Shown here: positions 24,753 to 36,167 of the stretch, piece after piece
How positions within the stretch are numbered: position 1 is the first letter of the stretch
Layout of the letters: each line of letters begins with the position of its first letter
Source of the DNA: Symsagittifera roscoffensis
Taxonomy: Eukaryota; Xenacoelomorpha; Acoela; Convolutidae
Reading direction: 5' to 3'
Assembly: GCF_963678635.1 (NCBI RefSeq)
Contig: NC_087065.1
Span: 64,687,674-64,751,673, forward strand
Length of the DNA stretch: 64,000 nt
Made by a program: the position numbers and the translations under genes
The notes under the pieces: model-generated
What the model saw: only the letters and a program-made list of their open reading frames with translations
Databases searched by the model: none
What the model was told of the DNA's origin: nothing

Positions 24753-25376
24753 TGTAAATGTATCGACTAACATAATTTTGAAAGCTTTTTTTTTCCAGAA
24801 AAACAAAACAAGGAGAATCCTTTCAAATTGAAACTAGCATTTTTGATAAAAATGAGATAGTAAGCTACCAAAAAGCTAGTAAAATTCCTGATCAAATAAA
24901 CAATCCCCCCGTCCCCCCGTGATGACCAATTGAGCTATCCCCCAAGCAAAAACGGTAAAACGCTGCAAAAAATGTCGGCAAACGCAAGAAGATGGTTGCT
25001 GTGTTCGTAGTACGCAATCAATTGACCGACTGAAGTTCTTGTAAATGTTTGTTTGGGCGACCATTGCCTCATCAATGAACTCAAAATAGCAGGGTTGATG
25101 CTCTAGCCTAGAATCTGAATAGCAAAAACTATTCTCCGCAGCACTTTTCAATTTTTGAGCAATTCTTGCAATTTTTGAGCTTCAATATTGTAAGTTTTGG
25201 CGCTCCACATTCGTTGGAGAATCTGGTTTGTGATTTCATATCATTCAATAAGTTTACAAGTGGTTATAAACATGTCTCAAGTACCTATTGAGCTATCTCC
25301 CCCCACTCGAGAATGGGCGGGGAGATTGCTGAATTGATCCGAAATTCCTTGTGACACAAATTCTGATCAGTCATAC

Positions 25377-25600
25377 CCCCCCCCCCCCGCCCGACCCACT
25401 GGCGAGCATAGAGAGGGGGCGGAGGGGGTCGAGCCCCTTCAAAGATTGAATCCCCTGCCTACCCAAAGGGCCCCTTTGGTAATAATTTAAGTAATAATCC
25501 TTTTTAAATAAATTCTTTTTAACGCCTATTTTTGCCTGCTTTTCCGAAAATCCGCCCCCTCTCTGTCGAGAAAAACCTAGATCTACCCCTGCCCCAACCT
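25377..25600. repeat. C-rich segment and hAT-like terminus
   Basis: A run of 13 or more C begins at 25377. The segment ends with GAAAATCCGCCCCCTCTCTGTCGAG..CCTAGATCTACCCCTG (to 25592), a terminus of the family complete at 35479-36159. The region codes for nothing convincing. Confidence 0.5.
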
Positions 25601-25680
25601 GCCATTGCTTGAACCGATTACAAATTGTGAAAGAAACGGAAAAACTGTGCTGATACATGTTGTTTGGAATCTTCTTAACC

Positions 25681-25830
25681 AACCCCCTTTGCTAAAAGGG
25701 GAAGATTCGTTGCTAGTTACGAAATTTGCAAATTCTTAATTATTTAATTATAAGGGTGGTCATTCGTTACTATATACTAAGGGGTGGTTTACTTCCGCCC
25801 ATTAGCAAAAGAAGAGGTGGGGATTGCAAT
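25681..25830. repeat. GGGGAAGATTCGTT repeat family
   Basis: CCCTTTGCTAAAAGGGGAAGATTCGTTGCTAG and a nearby variant CATTCGTTACTATATAC match 46540-46640 and, inverted, 38870-38930. All are adjacent to G or C homopolymers. Small dispersed repeat with undefined ends. Confidence 0.45.
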
Positions 25831-27028
25831 TCTGTACAAGTTTTCGATGAAAAATTTTGAGATAACGCCAAACATTTTTGACAACATTTGAAGTTTGTGT
25901 TTCGATTTTTATGCTAGTCGATGCGATTTTAAAACTTTTTCGAAGCTTTTATGCTAGTCAAGTTTTATTTCACTTGCGATCTTTGCTGTTTCGAAATTGC
26001 CATTTCATTCATTAATTTCTTGTTTCTAGGTGATTCAATCTGTTTTGGCTGTTTTATTTTTGCGGTTATTACCGTTGACTAAAAAAAACTAAATATTCAC
26101 CAGACAATCGGTGTCAGTCGTTTTGAGGTCCTGTATAAATGCACCAAACACTCAAAAAACTGTTATCATTGGGCTAAATGGAGGGGGGCTATTCTCATGA
26201 GCGAAGGCCCAAAAACGAAAACAGTCAGAAGTCAATTAATAAAATGAAACAATATTTTGCAAACGAAACCCTTGAAATATGAAATTTGTTCCAATTCGCC
26301 GCCGGTCAGTGGCAATTTGAAAATTTTGCTTTTCATTCGCCCATTCTGATTTTTATTTTCGCCCATTCGGTCCTTCGCCTATGAGGAATTCCACTTAATT
26401 GGAGTTGTTTTAATGTCCAGCCAAAAACCGAGAAAAAGCTCAATTTCAGCCGGGAAAAATCGATACGTACAATAGTAGGTTTTAAACATTCAGAAGTTTG
26501 ATTCCTCATTCATTTTACTGATTTGTGTTTTTTTTCGCAAATATTTTGCGTACAGGTTACAGAACTCGACCAGGTGCAGTCACAAAGTACAGCAGGTGCA
26601 GTCAATTCATTCATAGTTTGCAAGGGTGTTTCCACTGCAGGAAACACTTCTGAAACAAGCAATGTTGTAGCAGCTGTTTTACGCCTTCAAACCCAGTTTT
26701 TGTCGAGATTTGAGCCAGCTGGCTCCTTTTAAATATTTTTTATTTTGCATGTGTTATTTGGAACTAGATTTTATCGAAATTTGATCCAGCTAGCTAGTTT
26801 CAAATGCTTTTACTTGACCTATGAAAAACCTTAAATCCCTATGAAAAAAACAACTGCCAAGAAAACGGCAAAAACATGGTAAAAGAATTCGTTCATTTGC
26901 TCGTTGTAACCAAAAAGTTTCAACTTCAATGTCCTGCAACTGTAGCAATGCAAATAAAATCTATACAAATCTTTTCTTTATGAATATCTCTCCAATTAAA
27001 GTTGCGAAGTTGACAATTTTTCACGATG

Positions 27029-27461
27029 AACTCAGTGTTCGGCAGTGTTGAACGCCCCCTTTCAGTCATAAAAAAAATTTATCGCTTTTTTTCTCAGTAT
27101 GAGAAAACTACCAGCCATAAAATTCCCATGTAAAAAAAAGCTATTCATGCTAATTTAGCAGAGAAAAAATTCTCTATGGAATGTACGCTCAGCAATATAT
27201 ATTAGTGTGTAGTATAAAACAGAACTCAGTTTACAGCAGTGTGGAACGCCCCCCTTTCCAACATAAAATTTTTTTATCACACTAATAAATATTGCTGAAC
27301 GTACATTCCATAGAGAATTTTTTCTCCGCTAAATTAGCATAAATAGCTTTTTTTTACATGGGAATTTTATGGCTGGTAGTTTTTTCATACTGAGAAAAAA
27401 AGCGATAATTTTTTTTATGACTGAAAGGGGGGCGTTCACCACTGCCGAAAGCTGAGTTCTG
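27029..27461. mobile_element. Foldback element with ~180-bp inverted arms
   Basis: Left arm 27029-27209 and right arm 27278-27461 are near-exact reverse complements (ends ACTCAGTGTTCGGCAGTG and CACTGCCGAAAGCTGAGTTC). The ~68-bp centre contains a third, divergent copy of the terminus (ACAGAACTCAGTTTACAGCAGTG then GGAACGCCCCCCTTTCC). TTGACAATTT at the left and TTGACAAATT at the right flank the arms and may be an imperfect target duplication. The strong self-complementarity is typical of foldback MITEs. Confidence 0.85.
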
Positions 27462-27641
27462 TTGACAAATTGTAAGAAATTTGTTTGAATGCTGTTTCGC
27501 TTTAGCGCAAAACGGAGAAGCTTCGTTTCTTTTTACACTCTTTCTTGCATAGATGTCATAGTCTCTTATTTAAATAGATTTAAAAATAATATAAACAAAG
27601 CATCTCTCAGATAATTTGTTAATTCATGTTTTTTTGTTTAG

Positions 27642-27888
27642 ATGACGTATCACCCTTTTTGGAGAGAAGAAACAGATTATCCGAAAATCCATGCTCGTAG
27701 AATAGACTGGCCAAACGCTATCCTAGCCTCCCAAATCAGTCGGCTAACAGAAACTCAGAAAAAGTTGGAACAACATCATCAAAGGAGGTCACCAAGTAAT
27801 TCCCGATTTCAACAGAAAAACTATATTCAGCCTCTAATTTCAGCCCCTCTCAACAACAACCACCTCTCTAAAAGATCAATGATAGACG
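27642..27888 (+). CDS. Putative internal exon, basic hydrophilic peptide
   Basis: A strong acceptor (TTTTTTTGTTTAG, ending 27641) and a strong donor (GACG then GTACGT, 27889 on) bound a 247-bp open exon with coding-like composition. It starts in phase 0 and ends in phase 1. The peptide is hydrophilic, rich in Gln, Asn and Arg, with several dibasic sites (HARRID, HQRRSP, SKRSM) and one short run of Asn (LNNNH). No domain recognised. Its start phase fits the exon at 14415-14687 and its end phase fits that at 39231. The dibasic sites suit a processed secreted precursor, but this is inference. Reading the frame as a stand-alone ORF from its first ATG is less likely than splicing. Confidence 0.5.
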
Positions 27889-29469
27889 GTACGTTATCAA
27901 TATTGATTTAAAACCTTAAGGATTGAGAGCTTTTATGCTCTAATACTTTAAAAGGTTCAGACTGTGCCTGCATATATATATTTTTTTGATGCCATTTTCA
28001 AAAAATCGTTTTCAACGCGGGTTGAGATTCCGCTCACAAATCGCTCAAAATTTGAACGGTTTGAACAGTTTTCCAGCAAGATTTGAACAGTTTGATTAGT
28101 TTGAGCTGTTTTCTGAAAAAAACTCAAACACCTCAAATCTTGTTTAAAAACCGCTGAAAATCCGCTCATTTCTTGTCGAGGATTTTGAACGGTTTTTTAA
28201 ACAAGATTCAAACGGGGGTGATATGTTACAATAGGTGGTAAATTTGAGTATAGTGCATTTAGTAAATTTGAGAACTATAATGCATAGTCATTTCATTTTC
28301 AATCAATTATTATACTACTAAGATAGTTTTTGTAAAAACACTTTAAACCAGATGAAATGCGATTCAAAAACTCAAATTTTACACTTCTTTTGCCAAAAAT
28401 TTGGCTTTTGAATCAAATTTTAAACAACGAGCGGAGTATAATAAATAGTGATCCAGCTATTCAAATTGATACTACCACTTATTGCAATATATCACCTCAA
28501 ACGATTGATGAGCGGTACGACTTAAAAAATATAAGAAACAATTGAAAGTTCCGCAACAGACACTTACGCGTGTGATAAGAACGCAAAAATATTGCGCATT
28601 AATCATCTCAAGTTCGGAAAAATAGCAATTTTAAGAACCCACACTTTTTAAATTTGAGCTCAGGAAGACAAGATTTTTCAGATGGTACAAAAACTTTTCT
28701 TAAAAATATTCAATTGAAAAGTGGAAAATTAAGCCGGAACAAAAACTATTCAATAGTCACTCATCAAATAGAATATACCCTCAAAATAAAACAGGGGGAA
28801 CTCAGCAATGCCAAAGTAAAACAATGCCGAAACAAACTGAAAATGTCTTCAACAGTGCCAGAAAAATGATGAGATTTGAAAATGTGAGTTCTGTTTGTTA
28901 ATGGTAGGCAATTTTGCGTAAATACTGTTTTTGTTTTTTAAAGAAACCGAGCATAAAACTGACAATTTTACTGAGTTAACAGTTTTTTCAGAAAAAATGA
29001 TAACTCCGCGCTCGGCGATTTTTTGTCTGCTTAACAATTAGTTTGATTTCAAATTGTCATTTTTGTCTTTTCAATTTTTTTCAATTTAATTAATATTATT
29101 TGTCAGTGATTTGTATTAAGTAAATTATTTTTCGGCACCGTTAAACAAAATTTTGATTTTTGGCAATGTTGTTTTTCGACACTGTTGTACTGCCCCATAA
29201 AAACGCAATAAATGCCCTAAAATTGGAGAAAAGTGACCAACTGGACAGTTCCTACGGTAGGCATTCTACGATAGGTCACTTAGAGGGTAGAAGTTTGTAC
29301 GTTTGATCCGAGAAAACTTGTAGCTGGAATTCAAAAAATGGACATTTTGACAATTAGAGGTTCTAATTTAAGTACGAGCGGCCAACAAACTTTCGTGAGG
29401 GTTAGGTTCCCATTTCAAAGAATTCAGCTGACTCGCTCAACATCTTAAGTTTATTCTAATTTCTAATTG
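27889..29469. other. Intron-like stretch with minor frames
   Basis: Contains degenerate repeats of TTTGAACGGTTTGAACAG / GTTTGAGCTGTTTTC (27.99-28.2 kb) in both orientations. Two adjacent plus frames (28357-28545 and 28654-28869) look mildly protein-like but lack acceptor/donor pairs that keep them open. I do not call them genes. Confidence 0.3.
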
Positions 29470-29965
29470 TTCCGACTTTTGAAGAACGTTTTTGCTGCTG
29501 TGGTTCTTTATTCAGTCAATTTTTTACGATACAAATATTAGTTCTTATCAAAAAAAACCTATAGCTTATTGAAGATATCGTCTTTTTGAGTTCAAGTGGA
29601 AAAAAATAACTTGCAATTATTTGTTGTAGGGTTCTGGGATTTTGAAAATTGTCAATTTGGCAATGTTTTGGGCGAAATTATGCGCGCTTTGAAAAATTTA
29701 TTCATAATATTGAGTGCGTAACGCGAATTAGTCATACCTGGCAAATTATTTATCCCGCACAACAAAAATTTTTCAAACTGAATTGAGGCGAGCTTAAGTG
29801 ATTGGACATCTTAATTCTAATTTTGATTTTTTACACTTTATCTTTGATATTGCCCAAAAATTCTAGTTTTTCAATATTTTTTTCTCAATAACTATTCGAT
29901 ATAGATTGCGAGGCAGAGGGAACCTTCATGGGCTTGCCCTGATATACAAAGAGTCTTGTTTGTTT
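29470..29965 (+). mobile_element. Hairpin-ended dispersed repeat, copy 4
   Basis: Starts AATTGTTCCGACTTTTG and ends with a degraded hairpin (GGGCTTGCCCTGATATAC then AGTCTTGTTT). Middle landmarks as in copy 1, including GGGCGAAATTATGCGCGC and GTAACGCGAATTA. Confidence 0.55.
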
Positions 29966-30579
29966 TCCCAAAATGCTCGTATTTTTTTTGAATAGATATG
30001 CAAATGTAAAACAGCATATCACCAACTAATTCAAATGATTTTAAAATCCAAATAAAATTTCAGTCTGGTTTAAATTCGATTGTATGACCAGATAACTAAT
30101 GCCTTCGGGGCATGCTTATAAACACACATGTTTATTGGCCTCCGTTATAAGCATGCACAGTCATTTTTTTGTTTGGGCCTGTTTTTTTGCTAAATGCCGC
30201 ACAAAACATTTTTTTTTCGACCATTTGAAAACTGGGGAGTAACTTTGCATTCTGATGTGATTTAGCTTATTTTTCTTCTGTTTGTTTCCACGCAAAATCA
30301 TCAACTACAAACAATCATCAGATAATGTTATTAAAGTAATCTTTTTTTTTGAGTAATTTAGCGCCTTTTTGGAATCAAAAACGTCAAAAGTTCAAAAAAA
30401 AAGAAAATTGAAAAAATTTGTTGAACTCTTTCTGATTTTTTCTTTGTTTAGTCATTTTTCTAGAAGAATTTTCGTCCTGTTTGCTTAGTTTACTATGACT
30501 GTTGATTATGTCTGAGCTCGAATTTTTTGTTCAGGTCGCTTTATCACACCACGCAGATCTTTTTTATCACACCATATTT

Positions 30580-30785
30580 ACTAGATTAGAAAAAAAATCA
30601 ATTTCTTTGATTCTTTACATTTCAAAGGTCCAAACTTAATTAAAGAATTCTACAATAAAATTACGTTCCAAAATTGAGTTTTGAGGACATTGATATCAAA
30701 GCAAAGCTCGTACCTGCAAGACCTAATTTCACCGTCTGTTCTTCAAAAGATCTAACTCGGCTTTCATCTCGTGTCAAAAGTACCA
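30580..30785. repeat. ~200-bp direct repeat, second copy at 31640-31835
   Basis: The segment from AAAAATCAATTTCTTTGATTC through GACCTAATTTCACCGT to TCTTGTG-like sequence recurs in the same orientation at 31640-31835 with about 80 percent identity by eye. Part of the surrounding dispersed repeat. Confidence 0.65.
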
Positions 30786-31095
30786 CAAGAATTATCGGAC
30801 TGGGTTGAGTGACATATCATATCAAAGCCTTTTATTTCGTAGTTCGAAAAAAAAACTTTAAGGAAGTTTCCAAGTACTGAGAAAAAATGGTTTGAACATT
30901 TTGATTTTTTGTCTTCTTCCGAGCAAATAAAGCGAGTGAGCAGTCCATAAAACAACTTATTGTATAGCTTAATAGCCTATTTTTGACCGTTTAACTCAAA
31001 TAAAGGTAGTTTGTTCGTTTTTTAGAGCCCTTTTGAAACGAAAAACTTCAAAAATTATAAAAATTGAATAAGAAGAATTGAAAAAAAAATTGAAA

Positions 31096-31117
31096 ATATA
31101 TATATATATATATATAC
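31096..31117. repeat. (AT)n microsatellite
   Basis: About eleven AT dinucleotides in uninterrupted alternation. Confidence 0.95.
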
Positions 31118-32039
31118 ATTTTTTAATTTTTACTTACTTTTCTTTAACAATTGTTGTCCAGTTTGCTTGTTTTACTAGATTGTCGAATATGCCTAAGCTC
31201 CAGTTTTTAGTTTATTTTTTTTATCACACCACGCAAAAAAAACGACTATTACATGTCGGTCCATTCTGAGCTACTTCCACAGTGACTGGCTATCCTTTTT
31301 GTTCTCTATACCCTTTTCCAATTTCTTCATAAAATACAAGTTCACTTTTATCAAAAAATCCAAATATTTCAATAACAAAGTGTTGTTATAATAAATTTAA
31401 TAACAACAATTTTGCGAAGTAGAAAGATAATTCAAACAAAGTGCTTTAAGAGTTTGATAAGATGACTTCCATGACGTAGTTTTAATCAATGACGTATTTT
31501 ATGTGCATGAACTACGCTTAGAGCTAAATTTATATTCTCAAGGGCACAATAATTCAATAAGATAAAAAAAACAAGGTCACTTTGACTTCATGCTCATTCA
31601 AGTAGTGTAGAATAAAACTGATTTTAAACACAAAAATAGATTTTTTTCAAAAAAAAAATCAATTTCTTTGATTTTTTACATCTCAAAGGTCAAAGTTTAA
31701 TTTGAGAATTCTACAAAAAAACTACGTTCTAAAGCTGCATTTTGAAGAGATTGGTATGAAAGCAAAGACAAGACCTGCAAGACTTAATTTCACCGTACTT
31801 TTATCGAAACATGTAACTCGACTTTAATCTTGTGGCAAAAATGTAGACGTAGTTGCGACGGTTAACCTTTATTCTAAGTCTTCTCTCTCTTTTTCAAGAG
31901 CGTAGTTAAGCTATCAAATTCAGTGGACTAATTTTTTGGGTTCTTTGTTTTCAAAAATTTAATGATTTTCTGAATCTACTCACTCAGACACAGATAAACA
32001 AAAGTTTACCTGTTGCAAATTCAACGGATAAAAAAATTT

Positions 32040-32220
32040 TCAATACAGATTTAATCCACTTCAAAAAACGATTTTGAAATTTTGGCCAAAATAGCGTCTT
32101 TCTAGTGCTTTAGGAGAGCCTCGAATATCATTTTGGTCGATCTAAAAAAAGGTCGTCAAAATGTTTGAAATTTTTTTGAAAATCCGCCCCCCCTCGAGAA
32201 AATTCTAGATTCGCCCCTGA
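32040..32220 (+). repeat. hAT-like element, right-end relic
   Basis: AGGAGAGCCTCGAATATCATTTTGGTCGATC, then TTTTTTTGAAAATCCGCCCCCCCTCGAGAAAATTCTAGATTCGCCCCTG; matches the right third of 35479-36159. No intact left end seen. Confidence 0.55.
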
Positions 32221-33467
32221 AAAGACCAGTAAAATATTGATATCAAATTGGTAAAATAAGATAAGTTCAGCTGAAACAGTTATATCTTTGTTATTGTCTT
32301 TAGATGTCCAAAAGAATAAATTAACTTGCATAAGCAATGAAACGTAAGCAGTTTTAAAAAGGAGAAAGTTTCTGCTGGAGCAGTAATTCGTTGCTTTTTT
32401 GGATAAGAAAATGTTATGTGCTCGCTCTAACAATCAGAAATCAACGTAGTGAAATCAATTCAAAGTTTCTTTGCTGAATTCTGTTATACAACCTAATGGA
32501 ATTTGAATTCAATAGTTTTGAAGGATCTTGTTAATTATCCCCACCCATTTCGATTTTCAAAAATTCCACTTTGGTGGCCACATTTTCAATAGCTTAGAAC
32601 AATTTTCAGAATATATATAATTAAAATTTCTTACGCAGGCATTATATAAATAGTGAGTAATACAAATACTAATGCGCGAAAATAAAAACCCAATTATTTG
32701 TTGACTTTTTTGAAATGCATATTTTATACAGAAAAGGTTGTCAAAAACAATACAGGGGGGGGGGGGATAGTTAACAAGTTCCTGATTGGGGGGAAAAAGT
32801 TGAAAAGATCCGCTTTGAGTATTAACAACAGTTTCAACTCCATGCACTGACAGAGTACTTTGCTTTTTAGAAAAACTAGCAGCAGTGAAAACCCAATGAA
32901 GATAAACGAGAAAGAAAAGCAATTATGATAACTCTGTCAAAGCATTTTTAGTTTAGAGTTTTTTGACAAATCGGGCAAAGAAGGTTATGCCGAGATATTT
33001 GTTTAAAAGCAACACCTCTGGCTTTTAGTTTTTGTTATTGTTCTGATTTTCAATGACATTGGGGACTTTTTATGATGGGAGTTTTTTTCTTCAATTCATT
33101 TTTGGCGAACAGAACAATTGATCTTTTTTTTCTATGCCAATTGAGTATTTTTAGTTTGACAAAAAATAAATTAACTGCGAATGTTTTTGTCAGGGCAGGG
33201 TTAGGTTACTGGACTGATAAAATGTGCCATTCTGGACAAAACGCTTTTTTTAAATTTATCAAAGAAAGCTTTCGAACAGTTCCCGTATCGAGAAAATTAT
33301 TTCTTTCTGACCAGAAATACTTTGTATCTAACCTAATTTCTGGTCAGAAATTCTTTTTGAAATGTTTAAATAGAGCATGGATTTTCTTTTAATTCTTTAT
33401 TTCTCATCCTAATCCCGATCAGAAATTAGCTAAATCTAAGCAATTTCTAGCTAGAAAAAACTCTCCT

Positions 33468-33540
33468 GGTGGGGCTCGAACCCCTGAATTTCTGATTTTT
33501 AGACTTTTTCTTTATCCACTAGGCTACAGGCCTTGAAATT
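33468..33540 (-). repeat. tRNA-derived SINE head
   Basis: On the minus strand a perfect A-box match (TAGCCTAGTGG) is followed about 40 bases later by a perfect B box (GGTTCGAGCCC), the internal RNA polymerase III promoter of tRNAs. The D stem, anticodon stem and acceptor stem do not pair, so it is not a functional tRNA. Downstream on the same strand (to about 33300) lie short inverted CTAGAAATT and TTTCTGACCAGAAA motifs that may be the SINE body. Confidence 0.6.
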
Positions 33541-34009
33541 AGATAGGACTTTTAGCAGTATAACAGTTGTTTTAACAAGTGTAAGTTTGCATTGTTTTGC
33601 TACTGTTATTGTGTATACTCGAAGCATGTTTATCTCGTTGCGGTTGAACAGTGAACTGATTTCTGGTTATTTCTTTCCAAAAACTGTTTCTTTCTAATTT
33701 AGAAAATAAATAGATAACTTCTGCACGGAAAATACCAGAAAACAAGGCTAAATAATCGGTATAGAATTTCTATCTAGAAAAACTGCTTGCGTTAGGTACG
33801 GGTTCTGCTCTCACTTGATTTTTCTGGGTGAAAAAACTTCGATGGATGAATTTGAACTAGTATAAAAATATATCCTGATTTCTTAATACGGAATGGAGAA
33901 CATTTCTGTTTCTCTGTTTTGACTAAGGGAACTATCAATTCCAGCATTGCAAAATCAATTGAAACAAGCTGACTTAGAAACTGTAAACTCCAACCAAAGC
34001 GCAAGCAAG

Positions 34010-34330
34010 GCTGCTCGTATCAGGGCGAAGCCCTGAATGTTCCGACTATGGCTGCACTTTTAGGTCTATGGGGTAGTGTTCGATTTTAGAAAAGAGTTGA
34101 AATTTTTTTTTAAAAAAAGTGAATAAAAATTAAGAATTTCTCTATGAGTTTTTTTTGAAAATATTCCCTCTCAGGCTATTTGCGTTGCTAGTGATAATTA
34201 TACTAAATAGACCAAATACCGCCCGAAATCTTTTTGAACAGTTTCTCAGAGGGGTTAAATCTCCGCTTATGCGTTAATAGCACGAAGTCAATTGTCCCAA
34301 AATACAGGATTATCTTTCGAGTTATAAGTG
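34010..34330 (-). mobile_element. Hairpin-ended dispersed repeat, partial copy, minus strand
   Basis: The hairpin CAGGGCGAAGCCCTG (34021-34035) is flanked by GGCTGCTCGTAT on its 3' side in the element's sense. Landmarks TCTCCGCTTATGCGTTAATAGC and AATTGTCCCAAAAT follow in inverse order, as expected for this family. Confidence 0.65.
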
Positions 34331-34737
34331 AAAACTCGGTCAAAAATTGTTGGTCAAAAAATCGAAATTTTTCTGCAAAAAAACAACTTCCAGCGCACAT
34401 ATTAAGTAATTTTATTCAAGAGCAGTCGGAAAAATATTGTTTCGACTTTGGCTAGATCTGGAATTAATTAATGCAAGTAAGAAATCAACAATGTTTGATA
34501 GTAAAAACTGCTTTTAATGTGGTGTATAATGTTATCTATTCAACATTGGCATTTTAGGCTTGCAATCATTGATTACAATTTTTGTTTTACCAATTACCAA
34601 ATAAAAAAATGAAAATTTCAGATGAACATATTCTGGTTTTATGAAAACTCTGACTTCGAAAAATCAAAAGCTTTTTTGTTTTTGGCAAATTACTTATTTT
34701 TGAATTGATGCATTCAAATTGACCAGCAAGCGCATAA

Positions 34738-35258
34738 TAAAACAGAACTTCTCGTATTAGAGCAAAACTCAGAGTGTTCCGACTGCATTTTGATTTCTAT
34801 CGAAAAATTTAAATTAAAATAATTGATGAAATTTGAAAAAAAAGTTCAAAATTCTTTCTTGAGGTTTTTGAAAATCATCCCCCACACTTTATGTGAAGTC
34901 CTTAGTGATTTACTTTGCCTGTAACAAATAAAAAATCTAGCTCTCAATCCAACTTAGAGCGTTTTCTAAGACGGATTATCTTTCCACCTCCGCGTTAATA
35001 GCACGAATTATATCACGCGTTAATTCTCTCAATTTGACCAAATTGGTAATCTTTAAAGCCTATAAGTTTACACAAAGTATCAGAGGTAAATTTGTTTCCA
35101 ATTTTGAGCTCAATACAACAGTGTTTTTTGAGTTAATTGGTTAATTTAAGAAAGTGTCAAAAACTGCTAATTAAAAAGTTTAAAAGTTTGTGGATAAAAA
35201 AACACCCCGAGCATAGATATTTCTAAGTTTTTCAAAGATCAGAACAACAATAATTGGA
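34738..35258 (-). mobile_element. Hairpin-ended dispersed repeat, full-length minus-strand copy
   Basis: Runs from a degraded hairpin (TCGTATTAGAGCAAAACTCAGAG) to CCCCGAGCATAGATATTTCTAAG. Contains CCACCTCCGCGTTAATAGC and TATATCACGCGTTAATTC, the family landmarks in reverse order. Length about 520 bp, like copies 1 and 49226-49750. Confidence 0.6.
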
Positions 35259-35470
35259 ACTTTTTTGAATGCCGATTAAACGTTAATATCTATTATCAAT
35301 TTCTGTTTCAGACTGCTATTGGAAAGATTTCGTATTTTGCAGCGCAATGCTCAAAAAACGTAAGTTCATTGCCACTCGAAAACTTTTGTGAGTTTCAATT
35401 TATCTTTTTTTCTTGTCAAAATTAGTATCTGATATCATGTGTATTTAAAAATGTATCATTAATTTTTTAG

Positions 35471-36167
35471 TCTAAAAGGGGCAGATTTAGGGTTTTCTCA
35501 AGGGAGTAGACAGATTTTCTAAAAGATATAGAAAATTTTGTCGACCAATTTCTTAGGTCGACAGAATTGATTTTCTGAGCTCTCCAAAACCACTATTAAA
35601 ACTTCGATTCTTTTCGAACAAACTTTCTGCGCCATTATTAAAAGGCCGAATTATAAATTTTGGTGAACTGTAAGCGGATTTCGCAAAAAAGACTCTCTTT
35701 TTGTTCTTCTTTTGTTCTTTGGTTTGTTTAATCGTTCTGACAAAATTTTGAAACCTTTTAGATTTTAGAGATCTACACACACCAAATGGTGCGCCTGCCA
35801 ATTAAATGCACAGTTTCGCCTCGTAATGACAGGCAAGTTGTAGAAAATACAGGCCAAAAAAGACAATTTCAGGCACTTTTTTAAAATTTTGAATTTTGAC
35901 GATTATTTGCGTTTTTTAGCGCGCCAAACAAAAACTTGATTTTTGGTCAAAAATTTTACAAAAAGTGCCTAAAAACGCATTTTTTGGCCTGTTTTTTTTT
36001 CAGACATTTTGGCTGAAACAGGGTCTTTATATTGCTTTGGGAGAGCTCAGAAAATAAATTTAGTCGGAATAGAAAAAAAGTCGTCAAAACTTTAGATTTT
36101 TTTTTTGAAAATCCGCCCATGCCGCCCCCCTCCTAGAGAAAATCCTAGGTCCACCCCTGTCTAAAAG
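35471..36167. mobile_element. Complete non-autonomous hAT-like transposon with 8-bp TSD
   Basis: The element 35479-36159 is flanked by identical TCTAAAAG octamers (35471-35478 and 36160-36167). An 8-bp duplication is the hAT hallmark. Left end GGGCAGATTTAGGGTTTTCTC and right end complement CAGGGGTGGACCTAGGATTTTCTC begin ~115-bp inverted repeats that both include GAGCTCTCC/GGAGAGCTC and a GTCGAC-containing part. The left CA seems lost. The interior includes a repeat related to 17420-17620. A minus frame at 35553-35801 is not a gene. Terminal relics of the family recur at 7.73, 19.3, 25.55, 32.2 and 41.75 kb. Confidence 0.8.

Larger units (their letters stand above)
30235..31235 (-). repeat. 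Inverted copies of the TTTATCACACCACGC repeat family
   Basis: Two minus-strand segments (30235-30600 and about 30820-31235) match 8840-9300. They contain CACAAGT/CAAACAATC landmarks, GTCATAGTAAACTAAGC (as complement), and terminal TTTATCACACCACGC. Non-coding. Confidence 0.45.

Noticed and set aside
24876-25151. 91-codon minus frame and a TAGCTCAATTGG A-box-like sequence
   Set aside because: No B box at the right distance, and the frame lies between repeat ends; neither a tRNA nor a gene is supported.
26556-26732. Possible terminal exon after a TTTTGCGTACAG acceptor
   Set aside because: Open and richer in G and C, but no polyadenylation signal follows, and no phase partner is needed for the exon chain.
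28357-28869. Two adjacent protein-like plus frames
   Set aside because: Different frames, stops before any good donor, no motif; might be a transposon relic but unproven.
33468-33540. Functional tRNA gene
   Set aside because: A and B boxes match, but acceptor, D and anticodon stems do not pair.
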